A DNA stretch of 64,000 nucleotides from Pseudomonas sp. TNT3 (GCF_010095445.2 NZ_WFGV02000036.1:1-64000); one strand, 5' to 3'; shown: positions 22,878 to 36,599, counted from the first letter of the stretch. Notes: a model not told the origin generated them from the letters alone. Program-made: numbers and translations.

Positions 22878-24272
22878 TCAGACCTGCGCCTGAGCCCCTT
22901 CGAACCACGCCAGTTTCTCGCGCAGTTGCACCACTTCCCCGACGATCACCAAGGTGGGCGCATGCACTTCGTGCTCCGCCACCAGCCGAGGCAGGTCCGC
23001 CAGGGTGCCGGTGAATACCCGCTGATTGACGGTGGTGCCCTGCTGGATCAGCGCCGCCGGCGTATCGGCTGCTCGGCCATGCTTGATCAATTGCTCGCAA
23101 ATGATCGGCAAGCCCACCAGCCCCATGTAGAACACCAGGGTTTGCGCCGGCGCGACCAGGTCGGCCCAAGGCAAATCTGTGGAACCGTCCTTCAGGTGCC
23201 CGGTGACGAAACGCACTGACTGCGCATAATCGCGGTGCGTCAGCGGAATACCGGCATACGCCGCGCAACCGCTGGCTGCCGTGATACCCGGCACGACCTG
23301 GAACGGGATGCCATGGGCCGCCAGCTCTTCGATCTCTTCACCGCCACGACCGAAGATGAACGGATCACCGCCCTTCAAACGCACGACGCGCTTGCCAGCC
23401 TTGGCCAGATCTACCAACTGCTGGTTGATCTGATCCTGAGGCACTGCGTGATCGGCGCGACGCTTGCCGACGTAAACCCGCTCGGCATCGCGACGGCACA
23501 AATCCAGAATCGCCGGCGCGACCAAACGGTCGTACAGCACCACGTCGGCTTGCTGCATCAGACGCAAGGCGCGGAAAGTCAGCAGGTCCGGATCACCCGG
23601 CCCGGCACCGACCAAATACACTTCACCGGTTTTTGCTGGCGGCTCGCCAGCGATTTTCGCCAGCAGCAAGCGCTCGGCTTCAGCGCCCTGCCCGGCCAGT
23701 TGCCGGTCGGCAATCGGGCCCTGAAACACATCTTCCCAAAACGCCCGGCGCTGCTGCACATCCGGAAGCAGGTTTTTGACCTGAGTACGAAAGCGCGCAG
23801 CCAGGCCGGCCAGTTGTCCGTAGGTGGAAGGTATCCAGGTTTCCAGCTTCGCCCGAATCAACCGCGCCAGCACCGGCGCATCGCCGCCACTGGAGACGGC
23901 GATGATCAGTGGGGAACGATCGACGATCGCCGGGAAGATCACGCTACACAGGGCTGGCGCGTCCACCACATTGACCGGGACACAGCGCCGATGAGCATCG
24001 GCGGAGACTTGCGCGTTCAGCGGCTCGTCATCGGTGGCGGCAATGATCAGCCCGCAACCGTCCAGGTCCGTCTCGATATAACCGCGCAACACGCACTCGC
24101 CACCGCTGCCGGCAACCAGTTCGCGCAATTGCGGCTCGATTTCAGGTGCAACCACGCGCAGCAGAGCACCGGCTTCGGCCAGCAGGCGGGATTTGCGCAA
24201 GGCAATCTCCCCCCCACCGACGACCAACACACGACTGCCGCGAAGGTTGTGAAACAGCGGCAGATAGTCCAT
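22878..24272 (-). CDS. cysG: Siroheme synthase CysG (trifunctional)
   Basis: 464 residues, the normal length of the fused enzyme. Residues 1-200 form the precorrin-2 dehydrogenase/ferrochelatase part with the NAD loop [13 protein letters not shown] (15-27). Residues from about 217 form the SAM-dependent uroporphyrinogen-III methyltransferase with [15 protein letters not shown], then [18 protein letters not shown] and [20 protein letters not shown]. It makes siroheme for sulfite and nitrite reductases. Its ATG follows the serS stop with no intervening base, so the two genes are translationally linked. Confidence 0.96.
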   Translation of the reverse strand: MDYLPLFHNLRGSRVLVVGGGEIALRKSRLLAEAGALLRVVAPEIEPQLRELVAGSGGECVLRGYIETDLDGCGLIIAATDDEPLNAQVSADAHRRCVPVNVVDAPALCSVIFPAIVDRSPLIIAVSSGGDAPVLARLIRAKLETWIPSTYGQLAGLAARFRTQVKNLLPDVQQRRAFWEDVFQGPIADRQLAGQGAEAERLLLAKIAGEPPAKTGEVYLVGAGPGDPDLLTFRALRLMQQADVVLYDRLVAPAILDLCRRDAERVYVGKRRADHAVPQDQINQQLVDLAKAGKRVVRLKGGDPFIFGRGGEEIEELAAHGIPFQVVPGITAASGCAAYAGIPLTHRDYAQSVRFVTGHLKDGSTDLPWADLVAPAQTLVFYMGLVGLPIICEQLIKHGRAADTPAALIQQGTTVNQRVFTGTLADLPRLVAEHEVHAPTLVIVGEVVQLREKLAWFEGAQAQV

Positions 24273-25565
<1,293 letters not shown>

Positions 25566-25568
25566 TTA

Positions 25569-25943
25569 TCAAAGTTTGGTCAAGGACAGGCCAGCCCACG
25601 TGGCGAGCAGCCCGCCGAATACGCTGATGGCAGCATAGCCCAGGGCCAGAAGCACTTGCCCGCTTTCCAGCAGGCGCACCGTATCCAGTGAAAAGGATGA
25701 AAAAGTCGTCAGCCCCCCGAGGAAGCCGACCATCAACCCGGCGCGCACCTCGATGGGCACCTCCGGGCGTATCAAAAACAGACCGTATAGAACGCCGATC
25801 AGCAAACAGCCGATGATATTAACGGCCAGCGTCGCGGTATAGAAGTGCCGCGGCCAATTAGCGTTGACCCAATTACCGGTGCCGAAGCGCAACAAGGTGC
25901 CAGCGATCCCGCCGACTGAAACTGCAACGATCAGAGGAAGCAT
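25569..25943 (-). CDS. crcB: Fluoride channel CrcB/Fluc
   Basis: 124 residues with four hydrophobic segments. It carries the family N-terminus [20 protein letters not shown] (Gly-rich with the conserved Arg) and the fluoride-path motif [12 protein letters not shown], where the Phe box and Ser/Thr track lie. Dual-topology dimers let fluoride out of the cell. The start codon shares its A with the rarA stop (TAATG). No fluoride riboswitch is seen, as expected for a gene inside an operon. Confidence 0.94.
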   Translation of the reverse strand: MLPLIVAVSVGGIAGTLLRFGTGNWVNANWPRHFYTATLAVNIIGCLLIGVLYGLFLIRPEVPIEVRAGLMVGFLGGLTTFSSFSLDTVRLLESGQVLLALGYAAISVFGGLLATWAGLSLTKL

Positions 25944-27265
25944 TATTTTCTCCGCTGCCGAGGGCTGAGACGGTCCAGCTGCGCGAGGTGATTGAGCTTC
26001 TCGCCGATCTTCAATTCCAGACCTCGCGGCACCGGCTGGTAGAACGGCTGGGGCGCGAGTTCTTCCGGGAAGTAATCTTCGCCGGCGGCGTAGGCGTCCG
26101 GCTCGTCATGGGCATAACGGTATTCGTCGCCGTAACCCAGTTGCTTCATCAGCTTGGTCGGCGCGTTGCGCAGGTGCAGCGGCACTTCGAGGGAGCCGTG
26201 TTCGGTGGCGCTGCGCAGGGCCGCTTTAAAGCCCATGTACACCGCATTGCTTTTGGGTGCGCACGCCAGATAGGTAATGGCCTGGGCCACGGCGAGTTCG
26301 CCTTCGGGGCTGCCGAGCCGTTCTTGCACCTCCCATGCCGCCAGGCACAGGCTCAGGGCGCGCGGATCGGCGTTGCCGATGTCTTCACTGGCCATGCGCA
26401 CGACGCGCCGGGCCAGGTACAACGGATCGCAACCGCCATCGATCATTCGCGCGAACCAGTACAGCGCGCCATCGGGGTTGGAGCCGCGTACGGATTTATG
26501 CAGCGCAGAAATCTGGTCGTAGAACGCTTCGCCACCCTTGTCGAACCGCCGGCGGGTATCGCCCAGCAGGCTCTGCAACAAATCCGTGCCGATTTCGCTG
26601 TTGTCTTCAGCCAGGTCCGAGGCGTTTTCCAACAGGTTGAGCAGACGCCGACCGTCGCCATCGGCGGCCGACAGCAGCATCTGGAAGCCTTCGTCGCTGA
26701 GAGTCAGCTGACGCTTGCCCAGACCGCGCTCTTCGGTCAGCGCGCGATGCACCAGTTTGCGCAGCGCCGCTTCGTCGAGGCTTTTGAGCACATACACGCG
26801 GGCCCGGGAGAGCAAGGCGTTATTGAGTTCAAACGAGGGGTTTTCGGTGGTGGCGCCGATGAAGATCAGCGTGCCGTCTTCGACATAGGGCAGAAAAGCA
26901 TCCTGCTGGGACTTGTTGAAGCGATGCACCTCATCGACGAACAGGATGGTGCGCTTGCCGTATTGCCCGGCCTGTTGCTTGGCAATTTCTACGGCCTGAC
27001 GGATTTCCTTCACCCCGGCGAGTACCGCTGAAACAGTTTCAAAGTGCGCGTCCGACACTTCCGCCAGCAGCCGTGCAAGGGTGGTTTTGCCCACGCCCGG
27101 AGGTCCCCAGAAAATCATCGAGTGCAGGGCTCCCTGCTCCAGCGCTTCGCGCAAAGGCTTGCCACGCGCCAGCAGGTGTTCCTGACCGACATACTCATCC
27201 AGATTGGCGGCGCGCAGGCGGGCGGCCAATGGTTGAGCGATCGGGGCGCTGCGAAACAGGTCCAT
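25943..27265 (-). CDS. rarA: Replication-associated recombination protein A (RarA/MgsA)
   Basis: 440 residues from the ATG at 27265; the upstream ATG at 27301 would add 12 unusual residues. Walker A is GPPGVGKTT (54-62), Walker [10 protein letters not shown] (108-116), sensor 1 [10 protein letters not shown], and the C-terminal MgsA tetramerisation region with [20 protein letters not shown]. The AAA+ ATPase acts at stalled or gapped replication forks. It overlaps crcB by one base. A REP pair separates it from lolA upstream, so a fresh promoter may be needed. Confidence 0.95.
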   Translation of the reverse strand: MDLFRSAPIAQPLAARLRAANLDEYVGQEHLLARGKPLREALEQGALHSMIFWGPPGVGKTTLARLLAEVSDAHFETVSAVLAGVKEIRQAVEIAKQQAGQYGKRTILFVDEVHRFNKSQQDAFLPYVEDGTLIFIGATTENPSFELNNALLSRARVYVLKSLDEAALRKLVHRALTEERGLGKRQLTLSDEGFQMLLSAADGDGRRLLNLLENASDLAEDNSEIGTDLLQSLLGDTRRRFDKGGEAFYDQISALHKSVRGSNPDGALYWFARMIDGGCDPLYLARRVVRMASEDIGNADPRALSLCLAAWEVQERLGSPEGELAVAQAITYLACAPKSNAVYMGFKAALRSATEHGSLEVPLHLRNAPTKLMKQLGYGDEYRYAHDEPDAYAAGEDYFPEELAPQPFYQPVPRGLELKIGEKLNHLAQLDRLSPRQRRK

Positions 27266-27324
27266 CACTGCTTTTCTATAACCTCTTATCTCGGATGCCA
27301 ATCAATCAAAAATGCCGTAGATCC

Positions 27325-27430
27325 TGTGGCGAGGGAGCTTGCTCCCGCTGGGTCGCGTAGCGTCCCCTCTTTCTGTCTGAATAGGAGGGGACTGCTGCGC
27401 AGTCCAGCGGGAGCAAGCTCCCTCGCCACA
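27325..27430. repeat. REP pair, class C
   Basis: 27-bp arms at 27325-27351 and 27404-27430 are exact reverse complements (left arm TGTGGCGAGGGAGCTTGCTC onward). They lie between tandem minus-strand genes lolA and rarA. Confidence 0.9.
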
Positions 27431-27457
27431 CAGGCTCACTCCTACAGGTTTTGCGTT

Positions 27458-28081
27458 TTACTCCTGGATCACGTCCGCCCCTTTAGGGATGTCGAACTTG
27501 AACTTGGACGCCGGGATCGGCTCGTTGGCCTTCACGCCGGTGAACAGGATATTGGTGCGCTGGCCGACACTGTCGATCAGTTGCATGTCATTGACCAGGC
27601 CATTGCGGAACGACAGGCGCAGGCTGTCGAACAGCGTGTCCTTGGTTTTCGGCTTCAAGGTGAAGTCGATCACGCCGCCGGCTTCCTTGGCGCTGATGTC
27701 GAAGCTCTGGCTGATCTTGGAAACATCACCGGACAACAAAAGCGCCGGCGTCTGGGTCAGACGCTGGTCGAGGTTCTTGATCGTGACCTGTTCCAGGTCC
27801 GGGTCCCACAGGGATACCTTCTTGCCATCGGACACCATCAGTTGTTCCTGCGGCGCATCGGTGTGCCAGTAGAACAGGCCGGGGCGCTGCAAGGACATCT
27901 GACCGGCGGTTTCCTGCAACTGTGTGCCGCTGCCATCGAGGGTCAGCTGGGAAAAACGGGCGCTCAGGGTCTGGGATTTTTCCAGCAGTTGGGTCAGACG
28001 TGCCACGTCCTTGTCATCGGCGTGGGCCGAGAGCGTGGTCAAAGCCAGTACCGGCAGCAACAGCATGCGGATAAGACGCAT
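27458..28081 (-). CDS. lolA: Outer-membrane lipoprotein carrier LolA
   Basis: 207 residues from the ATG at 28081 with GAGGA upstream; in-frame ATGs at 28093 and 28141 are rejected for lack of a site and for spoiling the signal peptide ([21 protein letters not shown]). The mature protein shows the LolA barrel ([40 protein letters not shown]). LolA moves lipoproteins through the periplasm from LolCDE to LolB. It follows ftsK by 67 bases, the usual pseudomonad arrangement. Confidence 0.95.
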   Translation of the reverse strand: MRLIRMLLLPVLALTTLSAHADDKDVARLTQLLEKSQTLSARFSQLTLDGSGTQLQETAGQMSLQRPGLFYWHTDAPQEQLMVSDGKKVSLWDPDLEQVTIKNLDQRLTQTPALLLSGDVSKISQSFDISAKEAGGVIDFTLKPKTKDTLFDSLRLSFRNGLVNDMQLIDSVGQRTNILFTGVKANEPIPASKFKFDIPKGADVIQE

Positions 28082-28148
28082 GGGAGTCCTCATAACATTC
28101 GTGGGAGTGCGGGCGACGTCTGATAACGCCGCCCTTTTCAATAGCTGA

Positions 28149-30560
28149 TCAGTCGCGAACCGGGCCTGGCGCCAGGACTTCGCGGGAACCGTTGGTGTTC
28201 ATGGACGTCACGACGCCAGCCATTTCCATGGCTTCGATCATGCGTGCGGCGCGGTTGTAGCCGATCTTCAGCTTGCGCTGTACTGCGGAAATGGAAGCAC
28301 GGCGGCTTTCCAGGACGAACTGCACGGCTTCGTCGTAGAGCGCATCGGTTTCGGCATCATCATCACCGCCACCACTGCCGCCATTTTCAAAGCCACTGCC
28401 GGCCTCTTCGACACCCGCGAGAATGTCATCGTTGTATTCCGGCGCGCCGCGCAGTTTCCACGCTTCGACCACCCGGTGAACCTCGTCATCGGAAACGAAC
28501 GCACCATGAACACGGATCGGCAGACTGGTGCCCGGCGGCATGTAGAGCATGTCACCGTGGCCCAGCAATTGCTCGGCGCCACCCTGGTCGATAATGGTCC
28601 GCGAGTCGATCTTGCTCGACACCTGGAACGCCATACGGGTAGGAATGTTTGCCTTGATCAGGCCGGTGATCACGTCAACCGACGGACGCTGGGTCGCAAG
28701 GATCAAGTGAATACCCGCGGCCCGCGCTTTCTGGGCGATACGGGCGATCAGTTCTTCGACTTTCTTGCCGACGATCATCATCATGTCGGCGAATTCGTCG
28801 ACCACCACCACGATGGTCGGCAGCTTGGTCAGCAGCGGCGCTTCATCGTGAATGCTTTCGCGTTTGTACAGCGGATCGGTCAACGGTTCGCCGGCATCCT
28901 GTGCTTCCTTGACCTTGGCGTTGAAGCCCGAAAGGTTACGCACGCCCATCTTCGCCATCAGTTTGTAGCGGCGCTCCATCTCCGCCACGCTCCAGCGCAG
29001 GGCGTTGGCCGCGTCCTTCATGTCGGTCACGACCGGGCACAGCAAATGCGGAATGCCTTCGTAGATCGACAGCTCAAGCATTTTCGGGTCGATCATGATC
29101 AGCTTGGCGTCTTCCGGGCCAGACTTGAACAGGATCGACAGGATCATCGCGTTCACACCCACCGATTTACCGGAACCGGTCGTACCGGCCACCAGCAAGT
29201 GCGGCATTTTCGCCAGGTCGGTGATGACCGGCTTGCCGCCGATATCGTGACCCAGCGCCAACGTGACAGGCGACTTGAAGTTGTCGTACTCGGGGGTCGA
29301 TAGCACTTCGGAGAAGCGCACGATCTGGCGGTCCTCGTTAGGGATTTCGATACCAACCGTGGTTTTGCCCGGAATCACTTCCACCACACGCACGCTGGTC
29401 ACTGCCAGCGAACGCGCCAGGTCTTTCGCCAGGTTGGAAATGCGGCTGACTTTGACGCCGGCTGCAGGCTGGATTTCGTAACGGGTAATCACCGGGCCCG
29501 GGTGAATCGAATCCACCGAGACTTCAACGCCGAATTCCTTGAGCTTGATTTCCAGCAAGTGGCCAACCGCGGCCAGGGATTCGGGCGAATAATTGAGCTG
29601 TTTCTTTTCTGCAGGGTCGAGAATCGAGATCGGCGGCAACGTGCCTTCCACGGCGCTGTCGACGAACAACGGCGCCTGTTTCTCTTTTTCCACGCGCTTG
29701 CTTGGGGCGGCAGGTTTCGGTGGCGCGGGGGCAATCACCGGCGGCACCTGCTTCTCGCGGTCGGACATGTGCTTGCTCAGGGCCTGCTCACGTTCGATCA
29801 GGCGTTCCTTGACCTTGGCCTGTTCACGCTTGTCGGTCACGGTTGGCGCGACCACGTCGTGGACGCGGTCGTCGACTTCACGCAGTTGAGCGACCAGTTG
29901 CTTGCGTTCGACGCGAGCGGCCCACCAGCGATTGGCGGCGCCCTGGAACAGTTCGAAAAGGTCGAGGGTAATCTTGCCGGTGACGTCCATCACCTTGAAC
30001 CAAGACAGGTCGGTGAATACCGTCAGGCCGAACAGGAACAGCGCGATGAACAGCAACGTGCTGCCCTGGATGTTCAGCGCATTGCGGGCCAGATCGCCCA
30101 GGCTCTCGCCCAGCGCGCCCCCGGCACCGGCGGGAAGACCGGTTGCGGCATGGAAATGGATGTGAGCCAAAGCAGCGCCCGACAGCACCAGGAACACCAG
30201 GCCGATCAGCCGCCAGGAAAACAGCCAGCCGCTCCACTGCCATGGCTCGTGACGCTGACGGAAAATCTGCCAGGCCTTGACTGCCAGCAACAACGGGAAG
30301 ATGTAGGCGAAGTATCCCAGCACCATGAACAGGATATCGGCGCTGTAGGAACCGGCGGGGCCGCCGAAATTCTGCACATCATCGATCTTGCTGTTGTGGC
30401 TCCAGCCCGGATCGTCCTTGCCATACGTCAGCAAGGCCATCATCAGGAACAGGCACAAGGCACCGATGGCGATCAATGCACCTTCCTTGAGTCGGTAGTG
30501 CAATTGCTGCCGCCAGAGCGGAACGACGACTGTTTTAGGTGCTGCGGTGGATTTCTTCAA
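28149..30560 (-). CDS. ftsK: DNA translocase FtsK
   Basis: 803 residues with a TTG start at 30560 (AGGA about 11 bases upstream); no ATG lies nearby in frame. Four transmembrane helices in residues 25-190 anchor it at the septum. A charged, Pro-rich linker ([16 protein letters not shown]) follows, then the RecA-like motor with Walker A GTTGSGKS ending near Lys465, [12 protein letters not shown] as Walker B, and the KOPS-reading gamma winged helix ([20 protein letters not shown]) at the C-terminus. It pumps chromosome dimers to XerCD-dif. It heads the minus-strand series and is divergent from trxB. Confidence 0.96.
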   Translation of the reverse strand: MKKSTAAPKTVVVPLWRQQLHYRLKEGALIAIGALCLFLMMALLTYGKDDPGWSHNSKIDDVQNFGGPAGSYSADILFMVLGYFAYIFPLLLAVKAWQIFRQRHEPWQWSGWLFSWRLIGLVFLVLSGAALAHIHFHAATGLPAGAGGALGESLGDLARNALNIQGSTLLFIALFLFGLTVFTDLSWFKVMDVTGKITLDLFELFQGAANRWWAARVERKQLVAQLREVDDRVHDVVAPTVTDKREQAKVKERLIEREQALSKHMSDREKQVPPVIAPAPPKPAAPSKRVEKEKQAPLFVDSAVEGTLPPISILDPAEKKQLNYSPESLAAVGHLLEIKLKEFGVEVSVDSIHPGPVITRYEIQPAAGVKVSRISNLAKDLARSLAVTSVRVVEVIPGKTTVGIEIPNEDRQIVRFSEVLSTPEYDNFKSPVTLALGHDIGGKPVITDLAKMPHLLVAGTTGSGKSVGVNAMILSILFKSGPEDAKLIMIDPKMLELSIYEGIPHLLCPVVTDMKDAANALRWSVAEMERRYKLMAKMGVRNLSGFNAKVKEAQDAGEPLTDPLYKRESIHDEAPLLTKLPTIVVVVDEFADMMMIVGKKVEELIARIAQKARAAGIHLILATQRPSVDVITGLIKANIPTRMAFQVSSKIDSRTIIDQGGAEQLLGHGDMLYMPPGTSLPIRVHGAFVSDDEVHRVVEAWKLRGAPEYNDDILAGVEEAGSGFENGGSGGGDDDAETDALYDEAVQFVLESRRASISAVQRKLKIGYNRAARMIEAMEMAGVVTSMNTNGSREVLAPGPVRD

Positions 30561-31826
<1,266 letters not shown>

Positions 31827-31890
31827 CGGCAAACTTCACGACGGGCCTGACAACCCGCCCCCGCCCTCCCCTTCTGCAAGCCCGGATGCC

Positions 31891-32571
31891 ATGCTGACTT
31901 GGTTACAACGCAACACCCTGACCTTCCCGCCGCTGGACAAAGCCATGCGCGATCCCAACGGTCTCCTGGCCGCGGGCGGCGATCTGTCCGCCGATCGTTT
32001 GATCCAGGCTTACCGTCATGGGTGCTTTCCCTGGTTCTCCGAAGGCCAGCCGATTCTCTGGTGGTCGCCGGACCCTCGCACAGTCCTGTTTCCCGACGAA
32101 CTGCACATCTCGCGCAGCCTGAACAAGTTGCTGCGCCAACAGCGCTATCAGGTGACGTTTGATCAGGATTTCGAAGCGGTCATCCGCGCCTGTGCTGCGC
32201 CGCGGGATTACGCGGACGGCACCTGGATCACCGAAGCGATGCAAAACGCCTACCTCGAACTGCACCGGCGTGGTTACGCGCATTCGGTCGAAGTCTGGGA
32301 CCAGGGCGAGCTGGTTGGCGGCCTCTATGGATTGGCAATGGGGCAACTGTTTTTCGGCGAGTCGATGTTCAGCCGCGCCGACAACGCGTCGAAATTTGGC
32401 TTTGCCACACTGGTCCAACACCTGAAAGACTCAGGTTTTGTACTGATCGATTGCCAGATGCCGACCGACCATCTGCACAGCCTTGGTGCGCGAGCCATTC
32501 CCCGCCGCGAATTTGCCGGCTATCTGACGCAGCACCTGGACCAACCCAACCGCGCCACATGGGTTTGCTGA
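31891..32571 (+). CDS. aat: Leucyl/phenylalanyl-tRNA-protein transferase
   Basis: 226 residues. The family motifs [40 protein letters not shown] and [17 protein letters not shown] are all present. Aat adds Leu or Phe from charged tRNA to proteins that begin with Arg or Lys, producing primary N-degrons for ClpS-ClpAP, whose genes lie 1.5-4 kb downstream. It precedes bpt by 74 bases on the same strand. Confidence 0.96.
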   Translation: MLTWLQRNTLTFPPLDKAMRDPNGLLAAGGDLSADRLIQAYRHGCFPWFSEGQPILWWSPDPRTVLFPDELHISRSLNKLLRQQRYQVTFDQDFEAVIRACAAPRDYADGTWITEAMQNAYLELHRRGYAHSVEVWDQGELVGGLYGLAMGQLFFGESMFSRADNASKFGFATLVQHLKDSGFVLIDCQMPTDHLHSLGARAIPRREFAGYLTQHLDQPNRATWVC

Positions 32572-32589
32572 GCGACTTTGACGCGCGTG

Positions 32590-32628
32590 GCTTACACTTA
32601 TTCAAAAGCGCTTACACTTATTCAAAAG
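32590..32628 (+). repeat. Tandem 20-bp duplication before bpt
   Basis: GCTTACACTTATTCAAAAG occurs at 32590-32608 and again at 32610-32628, a 20-base period. It lies in the aat-bpt spacer 17 bases before the bpt start and may duplicate part of the leader or promoter. Confidence 0.85.
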
Positions 32629-32645
32629 ATTATCGAGGGTTGATC

Positions 32646-33353
32646 ATGACCGAGTTGGCGCGCTTGAAGTTTTATGCCACTCAGCCCCACTCTTGCAGTT
32701 ATCTGCCCGAAGAGCAGGCCACCACCCTGTTCCTCGATCCTAGCCAGCCCATGGACGTGCATGTCTACGCAGATCTGTCCGAAATGGGTTTTCGGCGTAG
32801 TGGCGACCACCTCTATCGGCCCCATTGCCAAAATTGCAATGCGTGCGTTCCAGCGCGCATTCCTGTTGCCAATTTTTTACCCAACCGCCAGCAGAAGCGC
32901 ATTTTCAAACGTAACCTCGATGTGCAGGTACGCCCCGCCAAACCCAAGTTCACCGAAGAATACTTCGATCTCTATCAGCGCTATATCGAGCAGCGTCACG
33001 CCGACGGGGACATGTACCCGCCGAGCCGTGATCAGTTTTCCACGTTCCTGGTACGCGACCTGCCGTTTTCCCGGTTTTATGAATTCAGGCAAGAAGGCCG
33101 GCTGCTGGCCGTCGCCGTAACGGACCTGCTGCCTAACGGGCTTTCGGCGGTTTATACCTTTTACGAGCCTGCCGAAGAACGCCGCAGCCTGGGGCGTTAC
33201 GCGATCCTCTGGCAAATCGCCGAGGCCCAGCGCCTGGGGCTGGAAGCGGTGTACCTGGGTTACTGGATCAAAAACTGCAAAAAGATGAGCTACAAGACTC
33301 AATATCGCCCTATCGAACTGCTGATTAACCAGCGCTGGGTCATCCTGAACTAG
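32646..33353 (+). CDS. bpt: Aspartate/glutamate leucyltransferase Bpt (Ate1-like)
   Basis: 235 residues from the ATG at 32646; GAGGG lies 8 bases upstream. The N-terminal Cys cluster of arginyl/leucyl transferases is visible (CSYLPEEQ and [11 protein letters not shown]), with the central [20 protein letters not shown] and the C-terminal [20 protein letters not shown]. In bacteria this enzyme adds Leu to N-terminal Asp or Glu (Bpt activity), feeding the same N-degron pathway as Aat. Older annotations call it arginyl-tRNA transferase. Confidence 0.94.
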   Translation: MTELARLKFYATQPHSCSYLPEEQATTLFLDPSQPMDVHVYADLSEMGFRRSGDHLYRPHCQNCNACVPARIPVANFLPNRQQKRIFKRNLDVQVRPAKPKFTEEYFDLYQRYIEQRHADGDMYPPSRDQFSTFLVRDLPFSRFYEFRQEGRLLAVAVTDLLPNGLSAVYTFYEPAEERRSLGRYAILWQIAEAQRLGLEAVYLGYWIKNCKKMSYKTQYRPIELLINQRWVILN

Positions 33354-33370
33354 AGCAATCCCTAAACCCC

Positions 33371-33400
33371 TTGGCTTAAACCCCATTTTTCGGGCACAAT
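33371..33400 (+). promoter_or_regulatory. Candidate infA promoter
   Basis: TTGGCT (33371-33376), 18-base spacer, CACAAT (33395-33400), each matching 4 of 6 consensus bases. It is followed by a 60-base leader to the infA start. Weak on sequence alone. Confidence 0.35.
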
Positions 33401-33464
33401 GCACGCCGCTTTTGCCTGGCGCAGTTGCACCGGGCCATTCATTGGACACCGAGGGCTTTACTGC

Positions 33465-33683
33465 ATGTCGAAAGAAGACAGCTTCGAAATGGAAGGCACT
33501 GTCGTCGACACCCTGCCCAACACCATGTTTCGTGTGGAGTTGGAAAATGGGCACGTCGTAACCGCGCATATCTCCGGCAAGATGCGCAAGAACTACATCC
33601 GTATTCTTACCGGTGACAAAGTGCGCGTCGAGCTGACGCCCTATGACTTGAGCAAAGGGCGCATCACTTACCGCGCTCGCTAA
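33465..33683 (+). CDS. infA: Translation initiation factor IF-1
   Basis: 72 residues, the standard length. One S1-type OB fold: [62 protein letters not shown]-1 occupies the ribosomal A site during initiation. It is followed by a strong terminator and has its own short leader, so it is probably transcribed alone as well as from upstream. Confidence 0.97.
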
Positions 33684-33698
33684 TCAAGTCAATACAAG

Positions 33699-33725
33699 AC
33701 GCCCGGTTTATGCCGGGCGTTTTTG
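33699..33725 (+). terminator. Rho-independent terminator after infA
   Basis: ACGCCCGG-TTTATG-CCGGGCGT followed by TTTTTG. An 8-bp GC-rich stem 15 bases after the infA stop. Confidence 0.9.
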
Positions 33726-33758
33726 TGTGCGCAGAATTTGATTGGCAACGCCCCCCGA

Positions 33759-33847
33759 TGTAGGAGTGAGCCTGCTCGCGATAGCGTCATATCAGCCAAT
33801 ATTAACGTCACTGACACACCGCCATCGCGAGCAGGCTCGCTCCTACA
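33759..33847. repeat. REP pair, class A
   Basis: 24-bp arms at 33759-33782 and 33824-33847 with one mismatch (left arm TGTAGGAGTGAGCCTGCTCG). They lie between convergent infA and clpA. Confidence 0.88.
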
Positions 33848-33874
33848 GGGGATCGCGGTGAGGCGATAGACAGC

Positions 33875-33899
33875 AAAAAGGCGCCTTTCAGCGCCTTTT
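33875..33899 (-). terminator. Rho-independent terminator after clpA
   Basis: On the minus strand it reads AAAAGGCGC-TGAAAG-GCGCCTTTTT: a 9-bp stem and a T-run, 19 bases past the clpA stop. Confidence 0.85.
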
Positions 33900-33917
33900 G
33901 CTTTGTTGCGATTAACG

Positions 33918-36188
33918 TCAGGCCATTTCTGCCGTGGTTTCGAACTCGAAGGTCAGCTCGCCATCCTTGAGGTCGATGTGTACCACACCGCCATGGTCGG
34001 CCAGTTCGCCAAAGAGAATTTCTTCCGCCAGTGGACGCTTGATCTTGTCTTGAATCAAACGCGCCATTGGCCGGGCACCCATCGCCGAATCGTAGCCACC
34101 TGCTGCCAGCCAGCTACGCGCCGCGTCCGTCACTTCCAGCTGCACACGCTTGTCTTCCAGCTGCGCCTGAAGCTCCGTAAGGAACTTGTCCACCACGCTT
34201 TTGATGACCTCATGGCTGAGGCGACCAAACTGGATAATGGTGTCCAGACGGTTACGGAATTCTGGCGTGAAGCTCTTCTTGATCACTTCCATCGCATCGG
34301 ACGAATGGTCCTGATGGGTGAAACCGATCGAAGCACGTGCTGCAGTTTCGGCACCGGCGTTGGTCGTCATAATGACGATCACGTTACGGAAATCCGCCTT
34401 ACGCCCGTTGTTATCAGTGAGCGTACCGTGGTCCATGACCTGCAACAGCAGGTTGAAGACTTCCGGATGCGCCTTCTCGATCTCATCGAGCAACAGCACG
34501 CAGTGAGGCTGCTTGGTGATGGCTTCGGTCAGCAGACCGCCCTGATCGAACCCGACATAGCCAGGAGGCGCACCGATCAGACGCGATACGGTGTGGCGCT
34601 CCATATACTCGGACATGTCGAAGCGAACCAGTTCGATACCCAATGCCTTCGCCAGCTGACGCGCCGCTTCGGTTTTACCGACACCGGTCGGCCCTGCGAA
34701 CAGGAAGGAACCGACAGGCTTGTCAGGGGACTTGAGGCCGGCGCGGGACAGTTTGATCGCCGTCGACAGAGAGTCGATGGCAGCATCCTGACCGAACACC
34801 GTTAGTTTCAGGTCACGCTCAAGGTTGCGCAGCAGCTCTTTGTCGGAGCTGGTGACATGTTTTGGCGGTATACGCGCGATTTTCGCAACGATATCCTCGA
34901 CCTGAGGCACCTCGATACGTTTCACGCGCTTCTCGATCGGCTGCAGACGCTGATAGGCACCCGCTTCGTCGATGACGTCGATGGCCTTGTCCGGCATGTG
35001 CCGGTCGTTGATGTAGCGCGACGCCAGTTCTGCAGCGGCACGCAAGGCCTCATCGCTGTATTCGATGTTGTGGTGCGCTTCGAAACGACCTTTCAGGCCG
35101 CGCAGGATACCGATGGTGTCTTCCACCGAAGGCTCCGACACGTCGACTTTCTGGAAGCGCCGAGCCAGAGCACGGTCCTTCTCGAAGATCCCACGGAATT
35201 CCTGGAAAGTGGTCGAACCGATGCAACGGATATCGCCCGAAGACAGCAATGGCTTGAGCAGGTTCGAGGCATCCATGACACCACCGGACGCGGCGCCCGC
35301 ACCAATGATGGTGTGGATCTCGTCGATGAACAGGATGGCTTGCGGACGTTTTTTCAGCTCATTGAGCAGCGCCTTGAAACGCTTCTCGAAGTCGCCACGG
35401 TATTTGGTACCGGCCAGCAAGGCGCCCAGGTCAAGGGAATACACCACGCTATTGGCCAACAGGTCAGGCACCTGGTTGTCGACAATGCGTTTGGCCAGGC
35501 CTTCGGCAATCGCGGTTTTACCCACGCCCGCCTCGCCCACCAGCAACGGATTGTTTTTGCGGCGACGCGCCAGAATCTGCGCGACACGCTCGACTTCCAG
35601 CTCACGGCCTACCAACGGGTCGATTCGACCCTGGCGCGCGAGTTCGTTGAGATTGCTGGCATAAGCATCCAGAGGATTGCCTGAAGATGAAGACTCACCG
35701 CCCTCGTCATCCTGCATATCTTGCTCACCTTCAGAGTGATCGCCATGCCCGGGCACCTTGGAGATGCCGTGAGCGATGTAATTGACGACATCGATGCGCG
35801 CAACGCTCTGCTGTTTCAGCAGGAACACTGCCTGACTCTCTTGCTCACTGAAGATCGCAACCAGCACATTGGCGCCGGTCACTTCGCGTTTGCCCGAGCT
35901 CTGTACGTGAAAGACAGCACGCTGCAGAACACGCTGGAAGCCCAATGTAGGCTGGGTCTCGCGGTCCTCGTCATGGACGGGGATCAACGGCGTGGTGGAG
36001 TCGATGAACTCCTGCAGATCATGCTTGAGTTTGTCGAGGTTTGCGCCGCAGGCACGCAAAACGGTGGCGGCAGCCTCATTGTCCAATAGGGCCAGCAGGA
36101 GGTGTTCGACGGTCATGAACTCATGACGCTTCGAACGGGCTTCCTTGAAGGCAAGATTGAGGGTGACTTCGAGCTCGCGGTTTAACAT
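33918..36188 (-). CDS. clpA: ATP-dependent Clp protease ATP-binding subunit ClpA
   Basis: 756 residues. The N-domain (1-145) is the ClpS docking domain, followed by an acidic linker (about 147-175). Two AAA+ modules follow: Walker A1 GEAGVGKT (218-225) with ILFIDEIHTIIGAG, and Walker A2 GPTGVGKT ending near Lys505. The IGFT-type ClpP loop is present as IGFTHQD. ClpA unfolds substrates into ClpP. It starts 30 bases after clpS on the same strand, the usual operon. Confidence 0.97.
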   Translation of the reverse strand: MLNRELEVTLNLAFKEARSKRHEFMTVEHLLLALLDNEAAATVLRACGANLDKLKHDLQEFIDSTTPLIPVHDEDRETQPTLGFQRVLQRAVFHVQSSGKREVTGANVLVAIFSEQESQAVFLLKQQSVARIDVVNYIAHGISKVPGHGDHSEGEQDMQDDEGGESSSSGNPLDAYASNLNELARQGRIDPLVGRELEVERVAQILARRRKNNPLLVGEAGVGKTAIAEGLAKRIVDNQVPDLLANSVVYSLDLGALLAGTKYRGDFEKRFKALLNELKKRPQAILFIDEIHTIIGAGAASGGVMDASNLLKPLLSSGDIRCIGSTTFQEFRGIFEKDRALARRFQKVDVSEPSVEDTIGILRGLKGRFEAHHNIEYSDEALRAAAELASRYINDRHMPDKAIDVIDEAGAYQRLQPIEKRVKRIEVPQVEDIVAKIARIPPKHVTSSDKELLRNLERDLKLTVFGQDAAIDSLSTAIKLSRAGLKSPDKPVGSFLFAGPTGVGKTEAARQLAKALGIELVRFDMSEYMERHTVSRLIGAPPGYVGFDQGGLLTEAITKQPHCVLLLDEIEKAHPEVFNLLLQVMDHGTLTDNNGRKADFRNVIVIMTTNAGAETAARASIGFTHQDHSSDAMEVIKKSFTPEFRNRLDTIIQFGRLSHEVIKSVVDKFLTELQAQLEDKRVQLEVTDAARSWLAAGGYDSAMGARPMARLIQDKIKRPLAEEILFGELADHGGVVHIDLKDGELTFEFETTAEMA

Positions 36189-36218
36189 AGCTTCACCTCA
36201 TACCCAAGTGGTCGGCGA

Positions 36219-36599
36219 TTAACCGTCCTTCTCGATTTCACAGAGTAGCGGATGCTGGCTTTCCCTGGCGTACTGGTTGACCTGCATGGCCTTGGTCTCG
36301 GCGATGTCGCGGGTAAACACTCCACATACTGCCCGTCCTTCTGTATGGACGGCCAGCATGACCTTGGTCGCCAGCTCCCGATTCAGGTTAAAAAACACCT
36401 CGAGCACTTCGACGACGAAATCCATCGGTGTGTAGTCATCGTTGAACAAAACCACCTTGTACATCGGTGGTGCCTGTAAAGCAGGCTTAGCCTCCTGAAC
36501 AGCAATGCCTGCAGAATCGTCGTCGTGTGTCCCCGGGTCTTGATGGAGAACCGGGCGATCCTGATTGAATGTTAGTCGAATCTGGCTGATTGCATGCAT
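36219..36599 (-). CDS. clpS: ClpS adaptor protein
   Basis: 126 residues. An N-terminal extension of about 45 residues ([20 protein letters not shown]) leads to the ClpS core: [20 protein letters not shown] with the substrate-pocket DD/NDDYT region, then [20 protein letters not shown] and the C-terminal [11 protein letters not shown]. ClpS binds N-terminal Leu, Phe, Tyr and Trp and delivers them to ClpA. It is upstream of clpA and divergent from cspD. Confidence 0.96.
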   Translation of the reverse strand: MHAISQIRLTFNQDRPVLHQDPGTHDDDSAGIAVQEAKPALQAPPMYKVVLFNDDYTPMDFVVEVLEVFFNLNRELATKVMLAVHTEGRAVCGVFTRDIAETKAMQVNQYARESQHPLLCEIEKDG

